From the NCBI GenBank assembly GCA_025506515.1, contig CM046442.1, positions 58,193,884 to 58,257,883 of the forward strand: DNA of 64,000 nucleotides, read 5' to 3'. Source of the DNA: Flaveria trinervia. Lineage: Eukaryota > Streptophyta > Magnoliopsida > Asterales > Asteraceae. The first letter of the stretch is position 1; each line of letters begins with the position of its first letter. Positions 34,599 through 44,693 of this stretch are shown in pieces. The position numbers and the translations under genes were made by a program. The notes under the pieces were generated by a model that was not told where the DNA came from, searched no databases, and saw nothing but the letters and a program-made list of their open reading frames with translations.

Positions 34599-34607
34599 TA
34601 TAAATAG
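34599..34607 (+). promoter_or_regulatory. TATA box upstream of the Co1 additional ORF
   Basis: TATAAATAG followed by a GAGGGGAGTCAG context. It lies about 670 bases before the likely ATG at 35278, farther than in family beta. Confidence 0.5.
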
Positions 34608-35225
34608 AGGGGAGTCAGTCGCATTAGTAACACCTTCTATCGCTCACCTTTTATACGCACGACTATACTGATACTCTACCCAAAGTTCATTTGATTGATT
34701 TTACTAATTGATTGTGATACTAACTGTTACTCTCTTCATATACAAGTAATCTAAGACCAAAAATCGACAACAATGCCCTGTTTAATCAAACCCTAAGGGC
34801 CGAAATCATTCAAAACAAGAACTTTGAAAAACTCCTCAAACTAAACCACTTAAATGGACATAATCCTTGATTTAAAGAACATTAGGTGTTATTTTGAGTT
34901 TCTGGGAGTCTAATGAGTCTAATCATAACATTTAACATCAAATTTTGACCAAGATTTGAATTTCAAGTGTCAAATAGAGCTCTATGCGAATGGACATGCT
35001 GATGAACAGCAATCGCACGACTGAGCTGGGCGTATGACTCAATCGAACGAATGGACCATGAATATGAGTTCAGTCGCACGATTGGCTCAACTGAATGGCA
35101 CAGCATAAGACTAAGCTCAGTCGCAGGCTCAATCGTACGACTGAGCTCAATCGTACGACTAAGACTCAGTCGTACTATCCATTCGCACGACTGAAACAAA
35201 ATGAACCAAGTTCTTTAATAGTCAA
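34608..35225 (+). other. Leader of the Co1 additional ORF
   Basis: No gene. The stretch 34980-35195 carries another set of CAATCGNACGACTGAG motifs. An intron between the TATA box and the ORF is possible but I see no convincing splice pair. Confidence 0.45.
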
Positions 35226-35277
35226 ATGTCATCATTTACACAAATCAAACATTTATGTGTCTTGTGTTACAGAAACA

Positions 35278-38200
35278 TGGCTAACAGATGGACTATGAGC
35301 ACCAATCACAACATTTGTGCTCATCTTGATGCTACATCCCAAAACGCTTCTGAGTTCACTGGGATTATTGCCTTTTTGCGCAGATCGAGGATTTTCAAGG
35401 CCATCTCAACTCCATGCACACCGTATAAATCTATTCAACAGGCTTTCTGGGAAAGTCCTGTAGTTAAGAGGTCCGTTGAGCCCCACTGTATCCGGAGCTG
35501 TATCTTCGGACAAGAGATTGAGATTAGCAAAGACAATCTGAAGAAGGTCTTGGACCTGGGTGAGGATGGAGCCTACACAACCAAGTTGCATCCCTGGACC
35601 GTTCGAGGATGTTTTCCTCGGATCAAGTACGTTGGGGACATCAATGCTGGTGTGCTCAACATGAGCAACATGTGCCCCTAGTTCAAGTACTTGGCCCACT
35701 TCATCCTAAAGTGTATAACATCAAGGAAAGGAGGATTTGACGAGATGTCGGACCAAATCCAAAACGCATATGTGGCTCTGGTGCTGAACCATCCATTCAG
35801 TTTCTCCTGCATGGTCTTCATATACATGGTAGAGAACATCGAGACCAAGGGCAAGGAAGGCTTCTGTATGTACCCACGTTTTCTACAAATGATTATTGAC
35901 GAGAAGCTTCCTTTGCTGCCTAAGGAGAAAGACGATGTTGTGATTTTGGAGGTAATGGATGATACAACTCTAGGACGGATGAAGGTTTACCGAGGCAAGC
36001 AGGTGAAGCCCCCGTTGAGGAGATTGTTTGGGCATCTGGCTCGAGCAGACTACATGGCGCCTGCTCGCAAGAAGTGGTGTCATGATGACAGTGATTCTGA
36101 TACTGAGCAGATAGTAGTACCCACTATCGAAGACGATGATGATGACGATGACAGTGAAGATGGTGAAGATATTGGCCCCACTCCATCTAGGGCCACTGAC
36201 ACTGCTATTTCATCTCCACCATCCACACATGGTGAAACAGAAAGGGCTTCTTTTCACCAAGACTACGTACCTGATGAAGAGGGAGACTCAGATGATGAGC
36301 CATTGGTCAGAACATTGGGAAGTTGGGTTATGGCTACTGAGTGAGGAATAACGGCGGTTGGTGGACGGCAGGGTAAGTCAAAGGGTGTTGCTAATGATGT
36401 TACTGATCCTACATACACCCCTGACTAGCCCAGCAGCCCAGGGGGAGCATCTTCTTCTAAAGGCTCGAGGATCACCCTTATTACCACAGCACGATTCATC
36501 CCCACTCCTCCTCCCATATACACCACATCCACTACCATAACCACCACCCAATGAGCCAGGACATCTTCACAAGTCCCGATGACCCCTGGATCAACTCTAC
36601 CCAATATCAGGTTAGAGGAACAGCTAGCCAACCTCAACTGAATTGTGCTAAAGCTACTTGCATGGATGAGCAAAGAGCTGGGCAGCTCAACCAGCTAATG
36701 GAGATCAATGCAGCTCAAGCATAGCAGATCACACAGCTCAGAGAGCAGAATGCCCATTCTATAAAAAGGATTGAGGAGCTGGAGAAGAAAAACAAGAGGA
36801 TACTCCTAAAGCTAAAGCTGAGCCTTTAAAGATCAAAGATGGTGATGATGATGATGATGATGATGATGAGGATGAATATGAAAGTGAGGAGGATGTTGAA
36901 GAAGGTGGACCTATCACGAAAGATAGAGAGGACGAGGATGACCCGGAAGGTGATGCTACTGCATCAGCCTCTCCTCAAGCTCAAGAGAGGTGGACCAAAC
37001 GTGGTCAAGATCAAGGAGCCTCATCCTCCGCTCCTCCTGCTAAAGAACATGCAATTCAAGACAAAACTAATAGTTATATGTATTTGTATTCAGAAACTTT
37101 TGTATTTGAATTATATTACATTAATGCAATTAAGTATCATCTATGCTTGTTTATGTTTAAATGCTTTATATGATGACTTATGTGTGTGTGCCTAATGTCT
37201 AATCAAACAGATGAAGCTCAATAGACCGATGAATTTGATGTTCAATCCCTTCATCTAGTTAAGACTCAATTGACCATGATTCTTGACTTCTAAGGGATAG
37301 TTAGACGGTCTGTTAGCTACACGCTAAAGGAGGGAGAGATCATACATGACCTGATGGATGAGCAGCTGGCTGAAATATTCAGGCTGAATCTGGATGAGTT
37401 GGTTAAAGATGCTCCTACAGTTGATGTGGCAAGTGAGTTTAACAATGTTGATGAAATCGAGATAGAGGACATTACTGCTGATCATTATCCTTAGTACACT
37501 TATCTGGATGGACATGTTTTCCCTAATTTGGGTGAAACCTTTGAAAGTAGTACTTTTGAGAAGCTGGATGAAATGGAGAAGGAAAAAGAAAAGGATGAAA
37601 CCAAAGCCCAAGCTTTAGATGCTGATGTTGATCTGAAGAAAGCTGAATGGGCAGCTTGTTTTGCTGAAATAAGAGCCCAGCGCGCAACTCCGAAGCAAAA
37701 TGCCTACACCAAACTCTACAAAGTCAAGAAACATCAGAAAGTGTCTGGCAAGATCATAGCGTGGGCTTATTTTGAAGACTTGAATGTCTATGCTGTAAAG
37801 AGAGAAAAGGGGATTGAGTACTTCAGATATCCACATGATCTGAAGACTCTTCCTGGTTTTGAGCTCAACCGACTGGCGTGCTTAGATCTACTATATGCTA
37901 ATCCAAGGAAGATGTCAGGTTGGTTTGAATCTGCGTTGAAGAAAGAATACCACACCAGGTGGGTAAACTTCAAACCTCAACAACCAAAGAGGTACATCCA
38001 TATATCTAAAGTGGACCCTATATTTGGGAAGCCTAAAGTAGTGCTGAAGTGGAGTCCTTCGCGCACGATGTCAAAGATTTCCTTACGAGAAATGCCTTAG
38101 GACTTCACTCCATATTTCAAATGGTGGTATTATGACTGGAGGACGGGTGAAGCGGTCATAGTTCTAAACAAAGAGGGCAAAATAGAAACTACCAGGGTAA

Positions 38201-38409
38201 TTGACCCAATGTGGCTTACCAACTTGTCACCTGGAGATGTCTACACTCTATACAAGTGGCCACTATTCTATGACACGCAGGATATTATACAAGCCCTCCA
38301 ATTTCAAAATGTGATACGACGCTGCTTTGCGTTTGAAATACACGCAGGAGTCACAAAAGATGAGAAGTACAAGAAGTTTGAAGAGCATATGAAGGATGTC
38401 AGACAATAG
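35278..38409 (+). pseudogene. Co1 additional ORF (aORF), broken
   Basis: The likely start at 35278 is MANRWTMSTNHNICAHLD; an in-frame ATG at 35226 is less likely. The N-terminal domain (to about 35920) shares a pattern with the family beta aORF: N-x2-A-x-L near the start, a central FW, then WD/DEM, F-x-FS and MYPRF. A stop (TAG) at 35679 splits it. Acidic runs are at 36118-36180 and 36839-36900. The C-terminal domain is one frame from about 37327 to 38409 (LYKVKKHQKVSGKIIAWAY; RYIHISKVDPIFGKPKVVLK; VIDPMWLTNLSPGDVYTLYK) with single TAG stops at 37492 and 38098. No signal peptide or membrane helix is seen. Role unknown. Confidence 0.7.
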
Positions 38410-38420
38410 AGTAAACTAGG

Positions 38421-38433
38421 TCCAAGGGGGGTT
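38421..38433 (+). other. Co1 polypurine tract
   Basis: TCCAAGGGGGGTT directly before the 3' LTR. Confidence 0.85.
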
Positions 38434-39095
38434 TGTTGATACATATGTCCCTAGTTTATGTGCTTAATGTAAAAGTCTGTCATGGCTTACATATGTGTAA
38501 TGAAACGATAAAATGATATATGATTTGTGCTTTGATGTTAATGTATCTTTAATTCATATATATGAACTTAAATTATAGGTTTGAAGTTGATGTATGATTA
38601 TTCATGCTAATGGACCATACTTATGGACCATACGCATGAAGACATCATGCTAATGAACCAGTCGCACGACTGGACTAGGAGACTGGACCAGTCGTAAGAT
38701 TGAGACATGAGAATAACTCAGTCGCACGACTGAATCTTCAGTCATGCGTATGAATTAGTCGCATGAGTCAGTCCCACGACTGAACCATGCTAATGGTTTA
38801 GTCACACGAATGAAGACTGCAAACCTATAAATATCACTTAATTCGTGGAAAATAGGACTTTTGACACTTATATCGTATACACTCATAACCTAGCCGTCCA
38901 GAGCGTCCAGGACGCATATTCCAACTTCATAGTTCGCATATGATCGTTTTCTACTCAATCTTAACGTTTCTTTAATCGTTAGATCGATCGGGTTTGCGTT
39001 CTCACTGATTGGATCACCAATCAAATAGGATTCCACACTATTTGATTCGGTTTCACGCATATTAGTTAGTACTTCGTACGTACACGGTCCTAACA
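38434..39095 (+). repeat. Co1 3' LTR
   Basis: TGTTGATACATATG...GGTCCTAACA, aligned throughout with 4853-5515. TATA box CTATAAATA at 38824-38832. It carries the palindrome CCAGTCGCACGACTGG near 38657-38672. Confidence 0.93.
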
Positions 39096-40173
39096 AAACC
39101 GAATGTAAGTGTGGTTGTAATTACCTGGATAGATTCCGAAATGATTAGAACAAGAAGAAGAAAACCGAGACTATGTTGAAGTCGACTCAATGCACAAACG
39201 TTGTTGTTAATCAAGTTAACTTTGCAAATAGCTTTTAGGGTCGAAGTTAAGCAAAAGTTCTCCGCCAATTGTGTTAAATATTGCTTCTATCTTAGGTCTC
39301 GATTAGTTGCAGGTCGAAGATGATGGTGAAAGTCCGATTGTTATGTGTATGTGTGCGTGGATCAAATTGAAGGTTCAGTTAGCTTCTCAAAATCAAACAA
39401 AAGGTTTAACTTCAGTTATATGGTTTTAATTTGTCAGTTATGTTTGAACGGATCAAAGAATTCACTCAGGGTGTTTCGGTTTCATGTCAAGCCAATTAAC
39501 CATTCATAATACGTATTAAAATGATTCATTAGTTCGAAACTGATGTACGAAGGTTAAGAGTTGGTTTAATTTCATTTTAATCGAACGTTATAGGTGGTTC
39601 GGTGTTCGCTAGAGTTTGGCCGGAGATATGGCTGGCGGCAGGGGGGTCGACAGGAAGAGGGTTGGGTTTTAGATGATTTTACATTTTGGTCCCTGAACTT
39701 TATTTGTTTGATATTCCATGTAAAAAAATTTTAATTTAAGTTTCGAAAATTACAATTTAAACCCTTGATTTATAAAAAACAAGTTTAAATCATTAATCAA
39801 ATTAAATATTTATTAATCTTTTTTTTTAACTTTCATAAAACTTGTAAACTTTATAATTTAATTATTTATTTTCAACAATAAAAATTCATAACTACTAATA
39901 AAACTTTATAAGCTTATTAAAAGTTGTTTTATAACTTAATAAATTTTTAATAAAACTTTTTCATTTAGTTATTTATCGTAAAATGATTAATAAATCTTAT
40001 ATAACTTTATGAAAAGATTTATTTCTAAGTAAATTATTACAAGTTATTTAGATTATGAATAGTTCATAATAATAATTTTGACACTTAATATATTTAATCC
40101 ATTAAAATTATTATAAAATTTTATAATCAAACTTAAAAATTGAGTTTTAACTTGAAAAATTGCGGATGTTACA
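39096..40173 (-). mobile_element. Gy2, right piece: start of its 5' LTR
   Basis: On the minus strand the LTR starts TGTAACATCCGCAA at 40173 and runs to the Co1 insertion point at 39096, continuing at 4852. No gene is visible; 39660-40160 is AT-rich. The LTR start lies within another gypsy LTR (Gy4). Confidence 0.65.
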
Positions 40174-40632
40174 CAAATCAGTTTAAAACAAGTAAAAAGG
40201 GGGTTCTAGAACCCACCTTAACAGCTCTTGGGTATGACTTCCTTCAAAACCCGAATGCAAATTGAGTTCTACCACCTACAAACCCACCAACACACACAAC
40301 CAAACACACAAATGCACATAAGCATGCAACCGAGGCTAATTCTAGTTAAGAACACTCAATAACTATGAATTCTTACCTTGAATTCAAATTTTTATTCGTG
40401 TTCTTCAAAAAACCCCAAAGTTTTTGTTCTTTCTATCTCTCTCACTAAAAAGTCTGAATGAAAAGGTGTGGTGTGACCATTTAGGCGGCCATACCACCTT
40501 TATCACTAACTTCCCAAATTTTCTTGTCCTTTTGACACAATTAACCCCTCAACTTGGGTTTTATAGCTTTTCTTTCTTTTCTTTCACTTTTATTCTTTCT
40601 TTCATGTCTTTTAAAAATAACCAGGTGTTACA
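40174..40632 (-). mobile_element. Gy4: 5' end of a gypsy LTR, Gy1-like, truncated by Gy2
   Basis: On the minus strand it starts TGTAACACCTGG at 40632 and aligns with the first 450 bases of the Gy1 LTR (2737 down to about 2285), including the AC-rich stretch and the ACCTTGAATTC segment. The remainder should lie beyond the far end of Gy2, outside the window. Confidence 0.8.
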
Positions 40633-41005
40633 TAAATACAAACTAAAATGTATGGATTATTAATAGTGGTTGTTCTAGTAACATGACAAGCAATAGGTCA
40701 CTGCTCCAGAAGTTTGAAAAGATTGATGGAGAACCAGTTGCTTTTGGAAGAGATGTTAGTGGTTACATTACTAGATGGGGCAAGGTCACAAATGGTAAGC
40801 TCAACATTGAGAAGGTAAACTTTTTCAAGGAGCTTGGATACAATCATTTAAGTGTATCTTAATTGTGTGATCAGAGTCATAACATGCTTTTTACTAAGCA
40901 TGAGTGCATTATTGTCAAGCCCGGGGTGGTCATTTCTTATGAGCATATCGTGCTCAGAGCCCCTAGGAAAGGGAACACGTACAAGATGGATTTGCAAGAA
41001 ACATC
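40633..41005 (+). pseudogene. Co3: copia protease / pre-integrase fragment
   Basis: Plus-strand reading gives WIINSGCSSNMTSNRSLL at 40655-40710, a degraded copia protease motif with N for the catalytic D. Then come FGRDVSGYITRWGKVTNGKL and LGYNHLSVS*LCDQ, typical of the segment before the integrase zinc finger. It is cut on the left by Gy4 and on the right by the Co4 LTR, and is the oldest layer visible. Confidence 0.75.
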
Positions 41006-41675
41006 TGTTGGGTTAGGACCATGTATGTACGGAGTACTAATTGATTCTGCGTTATATCGGATCAAATAGTGCGGAATCCTATTTGATTGGTGATCCAATC
41101 AGTGAGAACGATTACCCGATCGATATAAGATTGAACTAAAATGTTAAGAACGAATAGGAATCGATCAGGAAGAAACTATGAACTTGGACAGGACGTTTGG
41201 GATGCTCTGGACGGCTAGGGTTTATGTGTATGCATAATATCTCTTCAAGTGTTTTGTTTTTCCACGAATTAGGTGGTATTTATAGTTTATTGGTTTTCAT
41301 TCGTACGACTGAACCATTAGCATGGTTCAGTCGTGCAACTGAGTTAAGCTTATGACTCAATCATACGACTGATCCAGTCTCCTGGTTCAGTCATGCGACT
41401 AGTCCATAAGCTTGATGTATTCATGCGTATGGTCCATAAGTATGGGCCGTTAGCATGAATACTCATCCGACTATGTTGAACACATTGCTCAATCATTATT
41501 GACTTAGAAGTTTGTGCAACAACCTCAAAACTATATAAGAAGTCATAAATATGAATTAAAGATAAATAGACATCAAATCATATATCATATTTCATTACAT
41601 AGTCAAATTACACATACGTAAGAAATGAAAGACTTTTACATTTAAGCACATAAACTAGGTACATATGTATCTACA
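41006..41675 (-). repeat. Co4 3' LTR
   Basis: On the minus strand it begins TGTAGATACATATG and ends GGTCCTAACCCAACA. It aligns with the Co1 LTRs. It contains a perfect 12-base-arm hairpin (41306-41317 with 41322-41333, loop TAGC) matching the Co1 U3 hairpin. Confidence 0.85.
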
Positions 41676-42417
41676 AGAGAATCTTGAGTAATCATCTATT
41701 ACTACAAAGCAATGCAGATCTCCAGCAATGCTCTTTGTGCTGATAGGGCCAAACAGATCCATGTGCAGAAGCTCGAGGGGCATATCAATAGAATTAACTT
41801 TCTTTGCCTTGTGAGCCTTCTTGGTATGTTTCCCTTTCTTACATGCTATGCAAAAGTCTCTGGAAGTTATTGACATTAACACCATTCACTAGAACATTCT
41901 GAATCAAATGATTTATCTTCCTAGAATTGATGTGTCATATTCTCCTATGCCACGAGACTGAGTCTCTCTAAGTTGCCTTTGACAAGAAGCATTGAATCGT
42001 GTGATCAGTTGTGGATGCTTTTGATAGATCCAAGACATACAAGTCGTTATATCTTGAAGCTGACATAACAACCTTATCCTCTTCAATCACATAGTCCTTC
42101 TTTAACATGTAGCACTTCTTGTTGTCAAATACAACCTTAAAACCTTTATCATAGATCTGGGTGATTGAAAGTAAGTTGTTCTGTAGTTGTTGAATGTAGT
42201 TGACCTTGTCAAACTTTACTTTCTTGTTTCCCACTTCGCCTTGTGTTGTGATGTAACCTCCTTTGTTCCCAGCAAATGAAACATGTCCCCCTTTGATTTG
42301 TTTGACGTTGAAAAGGAGGGACTAATTCCATGTCATGTTCCTGGACGCCCCACTATCAATAATCTAGGTATTAGTGATAGCACTATAGCAGACACCCTGC
42401 ACAGTCAAAGAAACTTG
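41676..42417 (-). pseudogene. pol: Co4 pol fragment: protease to first part of integrase
   Basis: The protease motif reads IIDSGASRNMT at about 42362-42330. The pre-integrase region is at 42234-41900 (VLDLSKASTTDH; CIACKKGKHTKK). The integrase begins LLHMDLFGPISTKS and stops being homologous at VVIDDYSRFS, where the LTR starts without a gap at 41675. The D-D-E core is thus incomplete. Confidence 0.85.
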
Positions 42418-43615
42418 TTAGTTTAGATTTAGGACCCAAGCCTTAACTGGCTTGGGTGACCCAGAGGAATCACACATCATAAACTTGACCCATTGTCCTT
42501 TAGAGGATGAGGGCATATATTTCTTCTTATCATTCTCACTATCAGATACTATACTTGGTTTTTCTTTCCATAAGCCAGTTTTGTGTAAGGCTTGTTTGTG
42601 GTAAACAGATGACTGACTTATTGTTTTAACTTTAGGTTCACTAACACTCTTAGGTGGAGTGTTAGATCTTATTTTAGAAAAACTTGGTTTTGTATCATAA
42701 AGTTCAATTTTCTTTCTAGGCGTCTGATAGTAAGGACAATTAGTAGAAATATGTCCTCCTTTTCCACAACTGTAGCAAGATCTTGCTTCTACAAATTGAA
42801 GAAAACTTTTATGTGATGTTGAGTTTTGTGAAGGTGTGAGGTGTGTCTAGCTTTGTTTTGTCACTACTCTTTTAAATGTTTCATCCTTATTAACAAAATT
42901 AATTGTTTTAATGTTTTGAACATCTTTAACTTGTACTTTGGTTGGACTTTAATGATTAACACGTTTGTGGTTAATTGGTTTGTTAAGTTTGGGTTCTGGA
43001 ATTGACGTTGGTGAACCTAACCTTACATTAACCCTTTTAAATGCATCATCCAAATTCTCAACTGGCATCTTGCCTTTTGATTTCAAAGTAGATTCTTTCT
43101 GTTTAGTATCAGATTTCATAGGCTTACCCGTGAAATCAGGATCACTAACTAGAGGAGTAGACACCACATGATCCTTAATTGGGTTGTTATTAATAGGTCT
43201 TCATTTTGTATTCGAAAGGATCTCATGTGGTGGTGGAACTACTTTGTACCCCAAACCTTCTCCATTGTTTTGTTCTATCACTAAGTTCTAAACTATGTGA
43301 GAAGAACTAGCCCAACTATGCAGTTTTTGGTTTAATGAATTAACCTTAACTTCCAAAACTGCTTTCTCCTTTTTGGTTTCTTCTAAATAATCTAAATAAA
43401 ACTTATATCATTAGCTTGATTTAAGGCAACAACCTCGGTTTCCCTTAGTTGTTTACTTAAAAGTTCTATCTTTTCTTTAAAACTGCACTCATTTTGTTTT
43501 AATATATGATTAGCTTCAATGCAAAGTTGTAAGACATTTACTAAGTTATCATTGTGTTCTAATAACCTAGCAAATTTTAGATCAATGCTTTCCCTAAATT
43601 TTTCACATTCAGAAC
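42418..43615 (-). pseudogene. gag: Co4 gag, C-terminal part (broken)
   Basis: Ends in a TAA at 42420-42418. It contains an intact second zinc knuckle CYSCGKGGHISTNC (about 42785-42745) and a coiled-coil stretch (43580-43300). The copy at 43062-43030 gives the uninterrupted version of the Gy3 target site in Co1. Confidence 0.78.
43611..43615. repeat. Target site duplication of Co5, left copy
   Basis: AGAAC, identical to 52712-52716. Joining the two sides restores continuous Co4 gag. Confidence 0.88.
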
Positions 43616-44475
43616 TGTTAGGATCAGTGATCTACGTTTGATTGATTTAGAGGGTATAGCAGCGGAATTCTAACAATGAATTAGCCAAATCACAAGAACA
43701 AGAAGATATTCAATGTAAGAACAAAACGGTTATAGATAGAGAGAATTCTGCAGATATATTTCATTCAATATTCGCTTTCGTGGTAACGGAATGTCACACT
43801 TACAATTAGGTCGACACCTCTTATATAAGAGATGTGACGTCTGCTGATGTCACTTGATAGTGACATCTAACAGAATTTATCACAAACTACTGATAGTTAA
43901 CACAACTACTGAAGATGTCAAACAGCTGACATCTTCTTACAAAAATGCTGTGTTAACTATTATTACAACTACTGAAAAGAAACTACTGAAACAATAACAA
44001 CTGAAGAACATACTCTTCAGTTGTTTTACAAATACTGAAACAAAGAAACTACTGAAAGATAAACCATCACAACTACTGAAGAAGACCTCTTCAGCTATTG
44101 TGACAACATCTGATACTTTGTCTTCAGCACTTGTGTCTTTAGACTTTGTCTTCAGCACTTGTGTCTTCAGACTTTGTCTTCAGTACTTGTGTCTTCAGAC
44201 TTTTTCTTCAGCACTTGTGTCTTCAGACTTTGTCTTCAGCACTTATGTCTTCAGACTTTGTCTTCAGCACTTGTGTCTTCAGACTTTGTCTTCAGCACTT
44301 GTGTCTTCAGATTTTGTCTTCAGCACTTGTGTCTTCAGACTGTCTTCAGACTTTGTGTTTTCAGACTTTGTAATCAGCTGTTGTCTTCAGCTGTTGTGGT
44401 CTTCAGTAGTTGTTGTGATGTCTGTGGGACTTAAAGGTTTTTCTGATCCGGCTCATTGGTTCTTTTGGTCCAACA
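43616..44475 (-). repeat. Co5 3' LTR
   Basis: TGTTGGACC...GATCCTAACA read on the minus strand. Very similar to 51842-52711. TATA box (TATATAAG) at 43837-43830. Confidence 0.95.
44115..44385 (-). repeat. 28-bp tandem repeat in the Co5 3' LTR
   Basis: About eight units of CTTCAGCACTTGTGTCTTCA + GACTTTGT (plus-strand view). The 5' LTR array (about 52338-52600) differs by an extra 13-base half unit. Leucine/serine-rich frames over both arrays are not genes. Confidence 0.9.
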
Positions 44476-44693
44476 AACTCCCCCTGAACCAATGCAGCCA
44501 AAACCTTTAACTTTATTGAGGTCCCACTTATTGTTGGCAGAATGGTTGGTCTTTTTCCTTCTTGATCAGTTGAGAAGATGACCCATATAAGCACTGGCCT
44601 GGAAATGAGTCTCTGAAGATTTGGTTGGCAATGTATGGCTGGGAGCTCTGTATTGGGGAATTGGACACTGAGCTGTTCCCCCATCCATGACAC
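44476..44693 (-). other. Co5 3' untranslated region with polypurine tract
   Basis: AGGGGGAGTT (minus strand, 44485-44476) immediately precedes the 3' LTR. The rest is non-coding and aligns with 28971-29189. Confidence 0.8.

Larger units (their letters stand above)
4853..39095 (+). mobile_element. Co1: Ty1/copia (Sirevirus-like) element, family alpha, split by Gy3 and Co2
   Basis: Paired LTRs of 663 and 662 bases (4853-5515, 38434-39095) bracket, in order, a primer binding site, a tandem-repeat leader, gag, pol, a non-coding spacer with a TATA box, a long additional ORF and a polypurine tract. Without the two nested insertions (8285-16380 and 17709-30082 plus one target duplication) it would be about 13.8 kb. 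The order protease-integrase-RT-RNase H makes it Ty1/copia; the long gag and extra downstream ORF point to the Sirevirus (SIRE/Maximus) group. It inserted into the Gy2 LTR. The 5' LTR has lost its terminal TG (TATTGATA against TGTTGATA in the 3' LTR). Confidence 0.9.

Noticed and set aside
39096..40173. Possible host gene or intron remnant
   Set aside because: No exon-like frame; the LTR start at 40173 and continuity with 3007-4852 across Co1 explain it as a gypsy LTR.
40424..40663. 79-codon phenylalanine/serine-rich frame
   Set aside because: Lies on the plus strand across the Gy4 LTR fragment (minus) and into Co3; compositional only.
44100..44510. Overlapping 75-136 codon frames rich in LQTLSSALVSSD repeats, here and at 52322-52739
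   Set aside because: They are three-frame translations of the 28-bp array in the Co5 LTRs, on the strand opposite to the element; no start context or domain.
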